Positions 10,916 through 23,718 of a stretch of 64,000 nt of DNA are shown one piece after another (the first letter of the stretch is position 1; the number at the start of each line of letters is the position of its first letter). The stretch is from Cymbidium sinense (lineage: Eukaryota; Streptophyta; Magnoliopsida; Asparagales; Orchidaceae): NCBI GenBank assembly GCA_021442155.1, contig CM038216.1, positions 92,553,666 to 92,617,665 of the forward strand, given 5' to 3'. Both the position numbers and the translations under genes were made by a program. The notes under the pieces were generated by a model. The model did not search any database and was not told the origin of the DNA. It worked only from the letters and a program-made list of their open reading frames with translations.

Positions 10916-11318
10916 AGAATGGGCAGAACTTCAAGTAGAACATCATCGGCAACCCTCGCCTAGATTTGGTGGAGGCAAAGGCAGGGCACATTATCGAATG
11001 GAGGTGGGGGATTTGGAGGTGATGCTAGATATGGAGGTGGTGGTGATTGAGGTTAGAAGAGTGACGAAGGTTACAACCGTGGTAGTGGGAGAGGGATATG
11101 ATGGTGGATCCCGCTACTGAGAGGTCGATGATGGGAACTGAGAAATCAAGAACGATCGATCCGATCTACTTATGGAACTGTCATAAGAGACAGGTTATCT
11201 GGTTTTGATTTGCGTCTTTTTTTTTATCTATCTAGTCACTTGTGCCTTAGAAAACTTGGTGTTACTTGGTTGATAAATTCAGAAGAAATGTTGAATATGA
11301 ATTTGTTCTTTAAAACAT
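10916..11318 (+). pseudogene. GRP retrocopy D, shortened by many small deletions
   Basis: The family start AATGGGCAGAAC, the glycine-rich core (GGTGGGGGATTTGGAGGTGAT) and the 3' UTR words are all present, but the copy is about 80 bases shorter than its relatives. The loss is spread over many short deletions, for example in the TCTTTATAGTAGAGACAGTT part of the 3' UTR. No frame is open over the glycine-rich part. The tail is A-rich and joins CCTAAACCC. Confidence 0.82.
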
Positions 11319-12585
11319 AAAAATCCTAAACCCTAAACTAAAACCTGAACCCAAGACCTAAAACCTAAACCCTAAACCATAAACCTTAAACCCTAAAAAC
11401 CCTAAACCCTAAACCCTAAACCGTAAAACCCTAAACCCTAAACCCTAAACCCTAAACCTTAAAACTTACAAGCCTAAACCCTAAACCCTAAACCCCCAAC
11501 CCTAATCCCTAAACCCTAAACCCTAAACCCTAAAAACATAAGAACCTAAAACTAAACTAAATAAAACCTAAAAATAATATAAATAAATATACTTAAACCT
11601 AAATCAAATAAAAAAATAAAATAAAATAAGACATAAACTAAGACCTAAACCTAAACATAAAGATAAAATAAAATAAAAAATAATAACTAAACTAAAATAA
11701 AATAAATAAAAACCTAAACTAAATTAAATAAATAAAAAACCTAAATAAAATAAAAACTAAATGTAAAATAAAAATAAAATAAACCTAAAATAAAATAAAA
11801 TAAAAACTAAATAAAATCCTAAACCTAAAAAATAAAGCTAAACATAAAACCTAAAAATAAATAAAAATAAAGCCTAAACCCTAAACTAAAAAAATAGCCT
11901 AAACCTAAAATAAAAAAAAAAAAATAAACCTAATCCTAAACTAAAATAAACTAAATTGAAATAAATAAAACCTAAACTTAAAGCTGAAATAAACTAAACA
12001 TAATCCCTAAACTAAATAAAAATATAAACTAAAATAAACTAAACTAAAATAAATAAAACCTAAACCTAAACCTAAAATAAACTTAACCTAAACCATAACT
12101 AAAAAAAATAATTTAAAATAAAAATAAACTTAAACTTTCACTAAAAAAATAAAACTTAAACTAAAATAAATGAACCTAAAATAAATTAAATAAAAATTAA
12201 AAAATACCTAAATAAAAAACAAACTTAAGTAAAAATAAAAAATAAAATAAATCAAAACAAATAAAAAATAAACTAAGTAAATTAACTAAACCTAAATTTA
12301 AAAAAAAAAACCTTAAAACCTAAATACTAAACCATAAACCCTAAATCGTAAACCCTAAACCCTAAACCCTAAACCCTTAAAAATCATAAACCCTAAACCC
12401 TTAAAAATCCTAAACCCTAAACCCTAAACCTTAACCATAAACCCTAAACCCTAAAAGCATAAACCCTAAAACCCTAAGCCCTAAACCCTAAACCCCAACC
12501 ACTAAACCTAAACCTAAAGTAACTAAATAAATTAAAAAATAAACCTAAACCCCCTAAAATCTAATATACCTAAACCTAAACTCTT
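11319..12585 (+). repeat. CCCTAAA arrays around a decayed tract, then GRP leader
   Basis: Clean repeats (11330-11540), a decayed ATAAA/CCTAAA tract (about 11545-12300) with only a trace of the usual end tag (AAATTTAAAAAAAAAA at 12293-12309), then clean repeats and the leader AAAGTAACTAAATAAATT (about 12516) before GRP copy E. Confidence 0.85.
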
Positions 12586-13008
12586 GAAATGGGTAGAACC
12601 TTGATGGTAGGAACATCACCATCACCGTGCTCCTAGATTTGAATGGAGGTGAAGCGAGGTCACATTATCGCATGGGGAGGGAGGTCTGGATATGGAGGTG
12701 GTGGTGAGTAGTGGTGGTTATCGAGGAGAAGTGGCGAAGGTTACGTGGTGGTGAGAGGGATATGATGGTGGATCTACCGAGAGGTCGGGTGGTTATGGGA
12801 ACTAGAAAACTAAAGAATCGATCGATCAGCTATTGAACTGTCTTTATAGTAGAGACAATTCTAGTTATCTACGATTTCTAATTTGCTCTATGCATGCTAA
12901 TTTTTTATCTGTGGCATCACCTGTGTTTTAGAAAACTTGGTGTGTTACTTGGCTGATAAGTTTGAAAAGAAGAAATGTCGAATCTAAATTTACTCTCTAT
13001 TAGAAAAA
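12586..13008 (+). pseudogene. GRP retrocopy E, shortened by small deletions
   Basis: Begins AATGGGTAGAACCTTGATGG, so a stop replaces the Gln after Asn-Gly. The reading LDGRNITI is followed by frameshifts. Deletions are scattered through the glycine-rich region and around the stop, as in copy D. The 3' UTR is nearly full length (TCTTTATAGTAGAGACAATT to GAAGAAATGTCGAAT) and ends TTAGAAAAAGCC before CCCTAACC repeats. Confidence 0.83.
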
Positions 13009-15817
13009 GCCAAAAACCCTAACCCCTAAATTAAAACTTAAACCCTAGACCTAAAACCTAAACTCTAAACCCTAAACCTTAAACCTTAAAAACCCTAAAC
13101 CCTAAACCCTAAAATCTAAACCCAAAACCCTAAACCCTAAACCCAAAACCCTTAACCCTAAACCCTAAACCCTAAACCTAAAACCCTAACAAGCTAAAAA
13201 ACTAAACCTAAACTAAATAAAATCTAAAAATAAAATAAATAAAAAATCTTAACCAAAATAAAACAAAAAAATAAAACAAAATAAAAAACTAAAGTAAAAT
13301 ATAAACCTAAACCTAAACCTAAAAGAAAATAAAATAAAAAATAAAAAATAAACTAAAATAAAATAAACAAAAACCTAAACTAAACTTAAAAATAAAAAAA
13401 ACATAAATAAAACAAAAACTAAATGTAAAATAAAAATAAAATAAACGTAAAATAAAAAAAATAAATACTAAATAAAAACTTAAACCTAAAAAATAAACCT
13501 AAAAATAAATAAGAAATAAAACCTAAAGCCTAAACTAAAAATAAAACCTAAACCTAAAATAAAAATAAAATAAACCTAAAGATAAACTAAAATAAATTAT
13601 AATAAAATAAATAAAACCTAAAACTAAACCTAAAATAAACTAAACCTAAACCAAACTTAAACCCTAAATAAAATAAAATAAACTAAAAGTAAACATAAAC
13701 CTAAACTAAAAAATAAAACCCTAAAGAAAACCTAAAATAAAATCCTAAAACCTAAACTTATGAAAATAAAATAAAAACCTAAACCTAAGCCTAAAAATAT
13801 AAAATGAAACCTAAACTTAAAAAAATAAAATAAAACTAAAACTAAACTAAATTAATAAACCAAAACTTAAAAATTAAACTAAAATAAAAAAACTTAAATT
13901 AAAATAAATAAACCTAAAATAAATAAACTAAACTAAATAAAAATAATAATAAACTTAAATAAACTAAAATAAATAAAAAATAAACTAAATAAATTAAATA
14001 AACATAAACCTGCAAGTTTACTTAATTTTAAAAAATACCATAACCTTAAACCTTAAACCCTAAAACTGACCCTAAACCCTAAACACTAAACCATAAAACC
14101 TAAAACCATAAACCCTAAATTCTAAGCCCTAAACCGTAAACCCTAAACCATAAATCATAAAACCTACAACCCTAAACCCTAAACCCTAAAACCTACAATC
14201 CTAAACCCTAAACCCTAAACCCCAAACCCTATACCCTAAACCCTAAAAACCTAAATACCTAAACTTAAACTAAATAAAACCTAAAAATAAAACAAATAAA
14301 TAAACCTAAACCTAAATAAAATAAAATAAAAGACTTAAACTAAACCTAAACTAAACATAAACCTAAACCTAAACCTCAACCTAACCTAAAAGTAAAATAA
14401 AAAAATAAAACTAAACTAAAATAAATAAATACCTAAACTAAACTAAAAAATAAAATAAACCTAAAAATAAAAAACTTAAATAAAATAAAAACAAAACATA
14501 AAATAATAATAAAGTAAACCTAAAATAAAATAAAATAAAAACTGAATAAAAACCTAAACATAAAAAATAAACCTAAAAATAAATAAAAAATAAAGCCTAA
14601 ACCCTAAACCTAAAATAAACAAAATAAAATAAACCTAAACCTAAACTAAAATAAACTAAACTAAAATAAATAAAACCTAAACCTAAACCTAAACTAAACT
14701 AAACCTAAACCCTAAACTAAGTAAAATAAAATAAACTAAAAATAAACCTAAACTAAAAATTTAAACATAAAATTAAATCTTAAATAAAAATCAAAAACCT
14801 AAACCTAAAAAAAATAAAATAAAAACCTGAACTTAATCCTAAAAAATAAACTAAAATAAAAAACCTAAACTAAAATAAATAAACTTAAAATAAATAAACT
14901 AAGCTAAATAAAAAAATAAACCTAAATAAAAATAAAAAATAAAATAAACTAAAATAAATAAAAATTAGAGTAAATAAACTAAATAAACCTAAATCTACCA
15001 GTTTACTTAATTTATTTTTTAGAAAAACCCTAAACCCTAAATCCTAAATCTTAAACCCTAAATCCTAGACCCTAAACCCTAAACCTATAACCCCTACAAC
15101 CCTAAATCCCAAACCTTAAACAATGAACCCTAAACCCAAAACACAAAACCCTAAACCCTAACCATAAACCCTAAACCCTAAACCCTCAAACCTTAAGCCC
15201 TAAACCCTAAACACTAAAGCCTAAACCCTAATCCCTAAACTAACCTTAAACCCTATGCTAACTCTAAACCCTACATCCTAAACCCCAATTGATAAACCCT
15301 AAACCCAAAAATATAAACATTAAACCCTAAACCCTAATCCCTAAATCCTAACCCTAAACCCTAAATACTAAAATCCTAAACCCTAGACCCTAAACCTTAA
15401 ACCCTAAAATCATGAAAACTTAAACCTAAACTAAATAAAACCTTAAAATAAAATAAATAAAAGAACCTAAACCTAAATAAAATTAATAAAATAAAATAAA
15501 ATAAAAATCTAAATTAAACTAAAAAATAAAATAACCCTTAGACTAAAAATCCTAAATAAATTTAAAACTAAAAGTAAACAAAAAATAAAATATACTAATA
15601 ATATTATAAAATATACTAAATAAAAATATAAACCTAAAAATAAATAAAAAATAAAACGTAAACCCTAAACTAATAAAAAACCTAAACCTAAAATAAAAAT
15701 AAAATAAACCTAAACCTAAATCTAAACTAAATAAAATAAATTAAACTAAAAATAATCCTAAACCTAAACTAAACAAATAAATCCTATAAAGAAACCTAAA
15801 ATAAAACCCTAAAACCT
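13009..15817 (+). repeat. Telomere-like arrays with two tagged decayed tracts
   Basis: Three alternations of clean CCCTAAA and decayed tracts. The tag GTTTACTTAATTT ends the first tract at 14011-14035 and the second at 14991-15026, about 990 bases apart, which suggests two copies of one unit. The third tract (15410-15817) stops without a tag at the foreign insert. No gene is seen. Confidence 0.85.
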
Positions 15818-18335
15818 AGGAACCAAAGATGCTGCCCAACTTGACCTAAGGTGTGGTTGGGTCGGCCATGACCCATGGGAGGTGAAATCACCCCACCCTT
15901 GTCATTGGAGCATTTGAAACCCATAGGACACCCATGATTCCTCATTGGCAGCCACCTCCACACCTTCAACCAACCAGGCAAAGCTAACTCACCTCCTCCC
16001 TGCCACCCATGCCTCCCTGAGATGGTCGGATGGCCATTAGAAGCTAAACCTGATCCCACCTTTTGATCCAGATGAAGGGGGGTATACACCCTCTCGTTTC
16101 CACTCAAACACACACAAAATTCATTTCTTAAAGCCCTGGCTACCCAAGACTAGCCGCTAGAGCCATTCCCTAAGCTCCCAAGCTCGTTCCTCGATCAGAA
16201 AATGCCATTCTTATTTTTCCCAAAATAGGACATTTCCATTTTTGACCTAACTTCCCCATTTCTCTATCAAACTCAAATTAACTTTGCACACACCTTCCCT
16301 AGGCCTTGTCGAGCAAAAATGAATCATCTCCCAAGCTTGTCGAGCACCAGAGGTGGGACTTTGATCAAAGCCGAGCTCAAAATTATTTGTTCATGGCCAT
16401 TCGAGTGAACGTTCAGGAATTGATCCAATTATTGCTCAATAAGGCTTCGTCTACACTAGATGAAGCTTCCTTAATCGTTTGAGCCGCCAGTCTTGAACTC
16501 TGCTGAGGTATGCTTCCAAAACTAATCCTTAGAAAAAAAATGGGTTAGAGATTTTTAAGGAAAACTTGCATCTCGATGCCATGAAGGAGTGGGATCCTTT
16601 TGGAGTTGATCCGAGCTCGGGTAAGCTCAGATCAAGTGAGCAATAGTGGATGGACTCCATTCTCCCTCACTCGCGTGACATTAAATCATGCACCGTCCAT
16701 TTTGAATGTTTCAAATGGACGATCATGATTAGATCTGCTAAATTGACTTGATTTAATCTTATTAAGCTGTAGGATTAATCGTAGCCGTATGATCTTAGAT
16801 TGGATGGCTGACGAGAAAGCGCAGCTGCCATTTCCACATAGGCATTGAGTTAGATAAGTTTTAAGTAGCAAATCCCATGGAAAGCACATCGAGTCAGTGC
16901 ACCACATGGTGCCAATAGTATTAGGCTTTAATTAGGTTTTATTAATAATTTTTAATGGATTAAACTTCTAAAAATCATAAAAAATCATAGGGAAAAAAAA
17001 ATGCAAATAAATACTGATTTTAAAGGTATTTCAAAGGAAAATTAATTAAAAATATCTTAACTAATCTTGAATAGTAATTAAAGTTTAATTACAAAATTAA
17101 TTAGCTTACTTAATCTTTTATTACTTAAGCGATTAATCCCAAATTTTGTGCATTAATTTAATGGGATAATCTTTGCCTCCCATGATTTTCTTGGGATTTA
17201 TTGCTCACTTAATTAGGAAAATTGATGAATTAAACCTTAACTACTCTTTTAAGTTAATTAATGCTTAATTAATCCCATGAATAGTAATAAATTGATTAAT
17301 TAAGTTTATTAATCATTGATCAACACAATGAACTAAGGAATAAGGTTGGGAACCCTTTCACTAAGTTGATTTCACTCATTTATAAAATGAAATTAATTAA
17401 AATTTAACTAATTAATTAAATCGCATAATCAAATTGAAATCATAATCACATCAGACCTTAATTAATTAAATCATGGGGTAGATCTTCAGGTGTTTAATAA
17501 CATAAAGGAGTTTAATGAAATTATGGTTAGTCCACATGTGTGGGAAAACCATAAGAGTAATTAATTAAGTCCCTTAATCAAATTAACTTTTAATCATGAG
17601 CCAATTGCATTAGACCCATTTTTTTCCTAGGATCATTGCAAGTTTATTTTCCATGCATATCATGTTGGCTCATAATTATTTAGTTAATTACTTTAAGGTG
17701 ACATAGGTAAGGGTAATTAATTCATCTAATTAAGGGTTCAACTTAATTAACCCATAAAATCAACTTAATTACATTTCCTTAAATTAAATCAAATCACTAA
17801 AGTGGGAATGGGTTTAAAATAGCAAGTGATGATTTCTCTTCTCCTCTTTAAATCAAATCAAATCCAAAACTTAATTAATAAAGAAGCTTTGGTTTGCTTT
17901 AAATAATCTTATTTGATTTGATTATCCTTAAGAACTAGTTTGGTTGAATAAATCACATGCTAATATTTGATTATCCTCTTTCCAATCATGTTAAATTTGG
18001 TATGTCATTTGAAGTCATGCATCCATCTTTTCAAAATCAAGTAAAATAAAATGGATTTCTTTTATGTAAGCTTTCATGTGCTAATTTAATTTAACATATG
18101 CTTGGCTATTAACACTATTAAATCCAAATGTACTTTTCTAAAGCTTATAAATAACTAATAATATATGTTATGGTGCCAGTTATAAATACATAAGAAAACG
18201 ATGCTTATAAAGTGTATCAATGTTGAGTTCTCTTTATCTATTCATGTGTTGATTTATATAAGATTGAATGGTAATGGGTATATAGTTTGGACATCCAGGA
18301 ACATGAGGATTTAGCTTGAGGTCATTTGATTACCT
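15818..18335. other. Non-telomeric insert of unknown origin
   Basis: About 2.5 kb of ordinary-composition DNA. The left third (15820-16650) is GC-richer and contains GAGCTC/CTTGTCGAGCA words. The rest is AT-rich with many TTAATTAA steps (16920-17900). A minus-strand open frame at 15796-16113 and another at 16686-16907 match nothing I recognise. There is a long imperfect hairpin at 16684-16730 and TATAAATA at 18181-18188. The composition and the absence of coding sequence would suit a retrotransposon LTR or noncoding part, but I see no terminal repeats, target duplication, primer-binding site or polypurine tract. The right end abuts a GRP 3' UTR remnant and the left end abuts telomere-like DNA. 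Orientation is unknown. Confidence 0.6.
16684..16730. other. Imperfect inverted repeat (hairpin)
   Basis: The arms CGTCCATTT (16694-16702) and AAATGGACG (16713-16721) pair perfectly around a 10-base loop. Outer arms AATCATG (16684-16690) and CATGATT (16724-16730) extend the pairing across a 3-versus-2 base bulge. Its role is unknown. Confidence 0.7.
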
Positions 18336-18411
18336 CACTTGGTCTTGAGTTGATGAAATTGAAAATAAGAAATGTTGAATTTGAATTTGTTCTCTGCTTA
18401 AATAAAAAAAA
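18336..18411 (+). pseudogene. GRP 3' UTR tail remnant N
   Basis: Only the last 70 or so bases of the GRP transcript remain: ACTTGGTCTTGAGTTGATGAAATTG, then AAGAAATGTTGAATTTGAA, TTGTTCTCTGC and an A-run joining CCAAAAACCCTAAACC. Everything upstream is replaced by the foreign insert. The trailer phrase CTAAACCTAAAACCTAAACC follows, as after other GRP copies. Confidence 0.8.
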
Positions 18412-20437
18412 ACCAAAAACCCTAAACCCTAAAATAAAACCAGAACCCTAAACCTAAAACCTAAACCCTAAACTAAAACCTGAACCCTAAACCTAAACCC
18501 TAAACCCTAACCCTAAACCCTAAACCCTAAAAACCCAAAACCCTAAACCCTAAACCATAAAAACCTAAACCTAAACTAAATAAAACTTAAAAATAAAATA
18601 CATAAATAAACCTAAATCGAAATAAAATAAAAAAATTAAATAAAATAAAAACCTAAGCTAAAACCTAAATCTAAACCAAAAATTAAAAACTAAACTAAAA
18701 TAAAATAAATAAAAACCTAAATCAGACTAAAAAAAATAAACAAAAAAATAAAAATCATAAATAAAATAAAAACTAAATGTAAAACAAAACATAGAATAAA
18801 ATAAAATTAAAACTAAATAAAAACCTAAACCTAAAAAATAAACCAAAAAAATTAAAACCTAAAAATTAAAAAAAAAGAATAAAATAGAAGCACTAAACTA
18901 AAAAAAAAACTAAGCCTAAAATAAACAAAACAAAATAAATTTAAACCTAAACTAAAATAAAATAAACTAAAATACATAAAACCTAAAACTAAACTTAAAA
19001 TAAACTAAACCTAAACCCTAAACTAAATAAAATAAAAAAAACTAAAAATAAACCTAAACCTACACAAAAAAAACCTAAAATAAAAACTTAAAATTTAAAC
19101 TGAAAAAATAAAAGAAAAACCTCAAAGCTAAACCTAAAAATAAAAAAAATAAAAAAAACTAAAAAATAAACATAAACTAAACATAAACTTAAAAAATAAA
19201 CTAAAATAAATAAACCTAAAATAAATAAACTAAACTAAATAAAAATAAAAAATAAACCAAAATATAAATAAAAAATAAAATAAACTATAATAAATAAACT
19301 AAATAAACTTACCTCGGTTTTGCTTTTTAAAAAACCCTAAACCCTAAAACTAACACTGTGAGCCCTAAACCTATACTAAACCCTAAACCATAAATCCTAA
19401 AACCCTACCCAAACCCTAAACCATAAACTAACATACCTAAACCCTAAACCCTGCCATGCCCTAAACCTAAACCTAAAACCTAAACTAATCTTAAACCCTA
19501 AACTCACACTAAAACCCCAAACCCTAAACCCTAAATCCTAAAATCTTAAACCCTGGACCCACAAACCCTGCCCTAAACCCTAAAACCCCAAACCCTAAAC
19601 CCTAAAAACTTTAAAGCCAAAATCTTAGCTAAATGAAACCTAAAAATAAATTAAATAAAAATACCTAAACTAAAATAAAATAAATATAATAAAAACTGAA
19701 ACTAAAGCCTAAACCTAAACCTAAAAATAAAATAAAATAAACTAATTAAAATAAACTATAATAAAATTAATAAAAACCTGAACTAAACTAAAAAATAAAA
19801 TAAATGTAAGAATACAAAACCTAAATAAAATAAAAACAAAACATAAAATTAAAATAAAATAAAATAAAAACTAAATAATAACCTAAAGCCAAAAAATACA
19901 CCTAAAATTAATACCTAAACCCTAAACTAAAAAAAAACTAAACTTAAAATAAAAATAAAATAAATAAAATATAATAAAACTAAACCTAAAATAAAATAAA
20001 ATAAACTAAAATAAATAAAACCTAAACCTAAACCTAAACCTAAACCTAAACCGTAAACTAAATAAAATAAAGTAAACTAAAAATAAACCTAAACCTAAAC
20101 TGAAAAGTAAAACCTAAAAATAAACATAAAATAAAAACCTAATACCTAAACCTCAAATAATTAAATAAGAACCTAAACCTAAACCTAATCCTAAAATAAA
20201 AAATAAACCTTAACCTAAAAAATAAAATAAAAATAAAACTCAACTAAAAAAATAAACATAAACCTAAAAAAATAAACTAAAATAAAAATCCTAAATTAAA
20301 TTAAAAAACCTAGACTAAAATAAATAAACCTAAAATAAATAAACTAAACTAAATTAAAATAAAAAATAAACATAAATAGAAATAAGAAATAAAATAAACT
20401 AAAATAAATAAAAAATAAACTAAATAAACTAAATAAA
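18412..20437 (+). repeat. Telomere-like arrays with decayed tracts
   Basis: Clean repeats (18412-18560), a decayed tract ending in a diverged tag (TACCTCGGTTTTGCTTTTTAA, 19311-19330), clean repeats with CCCTGCC and CTGGACC variants (19330-19620), then a second decayed tract that runs into a GRP tail remnant without a tag. Confidence 0.84.
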
Positions 20438-20484
20438 CAAAAGAAGAAATGTTGAATCTAATATAGTTCTCTATTTATAAAAAA
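20438..20484 (+). pseudogene. GRP 3' UTR tail remnant O
   Basis: About 45 bases: AAAAGAAGAAATGTTGAATCT, TATAGTTCTCTATT, then AAAAAACCAAAAACCC. It is the shortest recognisable GRP piece, directly joined on its left to a decayed tract. Confidence 0.7.
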
Positions 20485-23253
20485 CCAAAAACCCTAAACC
20501 CTAAACTAAATCCTAAACCTTAAACTTAAAACCTAAACCCTAAACCTTAAACCCTAAACTTTAAACCCTAAAATCGTAAACGCCAAACACTAAACCTTAA
20601 ACCTAAACCTTAAACCCTAAACAATAAACCCTAAACCAAAAAAAAATCCAAAACCCTTTAACCCAAACCATAAACCCTAAACCCTAAACCCTAAACTCTA
20701 AACCTTAAAAAGTAAAAAATATAAACCTAATTTAATTAAAACCTGAAAATAAAATGAATAAAAAAATCAAAACTAAAATAAAAAAAAACATAAACTAAAA
20801 CCTAAACCTAAACCTAAACCTAAAATGAAAATATAATAAAAAAAATAAAAGCTAAACTAAAATAAAATAAATAAAAACCTAAACTAAACTACAAAATTAA
20901 AAACCTAAATAAAATAAAAACTAAACCTAAAATAAATATAAAATAAACTTAAAACAAAATAAAATAACAACTAAATAAAAACTAAACCTAAACAATAAAC
21001 CAAAAAAATAAAAAAATAAACCTATACCCTAAAAAAAAAACAAAATAAAATAAAATAAACCTAAACCTAAACTAAAATAAATAAACCAAACTTAAACATA
21101 ATCCTAAACTAAATAAAATAAACCTAAACTAAAATAAAAATCTTAAAAATAAACCTAAAATAAAAATCAAAAACATAAACATTAAAAAATAAAATAAAAA
21201 CCTAAACCTAAAATTAAAAATAAAAAATAAAACCTAAACCAAAAAAGTAAAATAAAAATAAAAATAAACTATAAAATACCTAAACCTAAACATAAAACTA
21301 AAAAATGAACTAAAATAAATAAATTGAACTAAATAAAAATAAAAAACATAAATCTAAATATAAAATAAACTAAATAAACCTAAACATACTAGTTTACTTA
21401 ATTTAGAAAAAAATAAAAAAAACCTTAATAATAAACCCTAGACCCTGAAACCTTAAAAACCCTAAACCCTAAACCCTAAACCCTAAACCCTAAATCCCAA
21501 ACCATAAACCCCTAAACCCTAAACACTAAACCCTAAACCCTAAACCCTAAAATCCTAAAAACTTAAACCTAAACAAAATAAAACTAAAAATAAATTAAAT
21601 AAAAAACTTACACCTAAATAAAATAAATAAAATAAAATAAAATAAAAACCTAAACTAAAACCTAAACCTAAAATATAATAAAAAAAATAAAAACAAATTT
21701 AAAATAAAATAAGTAAAAGCCTAAACTAAACTAAAAAAATAAAATAAACTTACAAATAAAAAACCTAAATAAAATAAAAACTAAACATAAAATAAAAATA
21801 AAATAAAATAAAACCTAAATAAAAACCTAAACCTAAAAAATAAACCTAAAAAAACCTAAAAATAAATATAAAAAAATGTAAACTCTAAGCTATAAAAAAG
21901 CCTAAACATAAAATAAACAAAATAAAATAAACCTAATCCTAAACTAAAATAAACTAAACTAAAATAAATAAAACCTAAACCTAAACCAAAAACATAAACT
22001 AAATAAAATAAAATAAACTAAAAATAAACTTAAACCTTAACTAAAAAAAAAGAAAACCTAAAAATAAACCTAAAATGAAAACCTAAAACCTAAACCTAAA
22101 AAAATAAAATAAAAACCTGAACCTAAACCTATATATAAAAAATAATACCTAAACATAAAAAAATATAATAAAATTAATACTAAACTAAAAAATAAAAATA
22201 AACCTAAACCTAAACCAAAAAATTAAACTAATATAAAAAACCTAAATTAAAATAAAGAAACTCAAAATAAATAAACTGGACTAAATAAAAAAAATGTACT
22301 TAAGTATAAATTAAAATTAAAATAAACAAAAATAATTAAAAAATAAACTAACTAAACCTAACCCTATTGATTTACTTAATTTTTTAAAAAAATCCTAAAC
22401 CCTAAATCCTAAACCATAAATCCTAAGCCCTAAACCCTAAAACTAACCCTAAACCATAAACCCTAAACCCTAAACCCCAACCAAAGTAAGAAAGCCTAAA
22501 AACTTTAAAACCAAAAATAAAACATTAAACCCTAAACTAAAAAAAAACCAAACCTAAAATAAAAATAAGATAAACATAATAAAATAAACTTAAACCTAAA
22601 CTAAAATAAATAAAACATAAACCTAAATATAAAATAAACTAAACCTAGACCTAAAGCTAAAATAAATTAAATAAAATAACTAAAACTAAACCTAAACCTA
22701 AACTAAAAAATAAAACCTAAACCTAAACTTAAAAAAATAAAATAAAACCCTAAACCTAAACCTAAAAGTAAAAAATAAAACCTACAAATAAAAATGAAAT
22801 ATAAATAAAACTCAACTAAAAAATAAACCTAAATTTAAACCTAAACCTAAACCTAAAAAATAAACTAAAATAAAAAACCTGAACTAAAAGAAATAAACTA
22901 AACTAATTAAAAATAAAAAATAAACTTAAATAAAAATCAGAAATAAAACAAACTAAAATAAATAAAAAATAAACTAAATAAACCTAACATACTGGTTTAC
23001 TTAATTTTTAAAAAAATCATAAACCCTAAACCCTAAAAAACTATAAACCCTAAACCTTAAAAAACCCTAAACCCAAAGTCCTAAACCCTAAATCCTAAAC
23101 CCTAAACCCTAAACCCTATACCTTGAAACTTAAACCATAACTCTAAACCTCAAACCCTAAACCCTAAATCCCAAACCCTAAACCTAAGCCTAAAATAACT
23201 AAATAAATTAAAAAATAAACATAAACCCTAAAACTTAATAATCCTAAACCCTA
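20485..23253 (+). repeat. Telomere-like arrays with three tagged decayed tracts
   Basis: Decayed tracts end in the TTTACTTAATT tag at 21381-21408, 22361-22390 and 22981-23010. The first two tags are about 980 bases apart. A stretch at 22475-22500 contains AAAGTAAGAAAGCC within otherwise clean repeats. Clean CCCTAAA and the GRP leader (AAAATAACTAAATAAATT, about 23196) precede GRP copy F. Confidence 0.85.
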
Positions 23254-23718
23254 AGAATGGGCAGAACTTTGACAGCAGGAACTTCACCGTCAACTAGGTG
23301 AAGCTGGAGGTGGTTGTTATTGTAGTGGTGGTGGGGGATCTAGGGGTGCTGGTGGATATGCAGGTGGTGGTCAGAGCAGTGGTGGTTTTGGAGGTTGGAG
23401 GAGCGATAGAGGTTACAGCCTTGGTGGCGATGGAGGGAGAGATCAGGGACATAATGGTGGATCCCACTGCTCGAGAGGTTGGGTGGTTCTGATGGGAACT
23501 AGAGAAACTAAAGAATGATTGATCCGATCTATTGCTTGTGGAACTTTGTCTTTATACTAGAGATAGTTCTAGCTATCCAGGGTTTTTGATTTGCTCTATG
23601 CGTGGTCATATTTTATATTTAAATTCGCTTTAGTCTTAGAAAACTTGGTGTGTTATTTGGTTGATGAAATCAAAAAGAAGAAATGTTGACTTTTAATTTA
23701 TTCTCTATTAAAAAAACA
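23254..23718 (+). pseudogene. GRP retrocopy F
   Basis: Reads NGQNFDSRNFTVN, a stop (TAG), and then a deletion that removes the AQSRSGG codons. The glycine-rich frame GGYAGGGQSSGGFGGWRSD is recoverable downstream after a frame change, followed by RGYSLGGDGGRDQGHNGGS and the DGN end. The valine-rich open frame at 23298-23492 is an out-of-frame reading. The 3' UTR ends in an A-run joining CAAAAACCCTAAAC. Confidence 0.86.

Noticed and set aside
15796..16113. Minus-strand 105-codon open frame in the insert
   Set aside because: It starts in the insert and ends in telomere-like sequence, with no family resemblance, so it is probably chance.
18181..18188. TATAAATA as a promoter
   Set aside because: The sequence is AT-rich, there is no gene downstream, and no transcript evidence is available. 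It is noted only within the insert.
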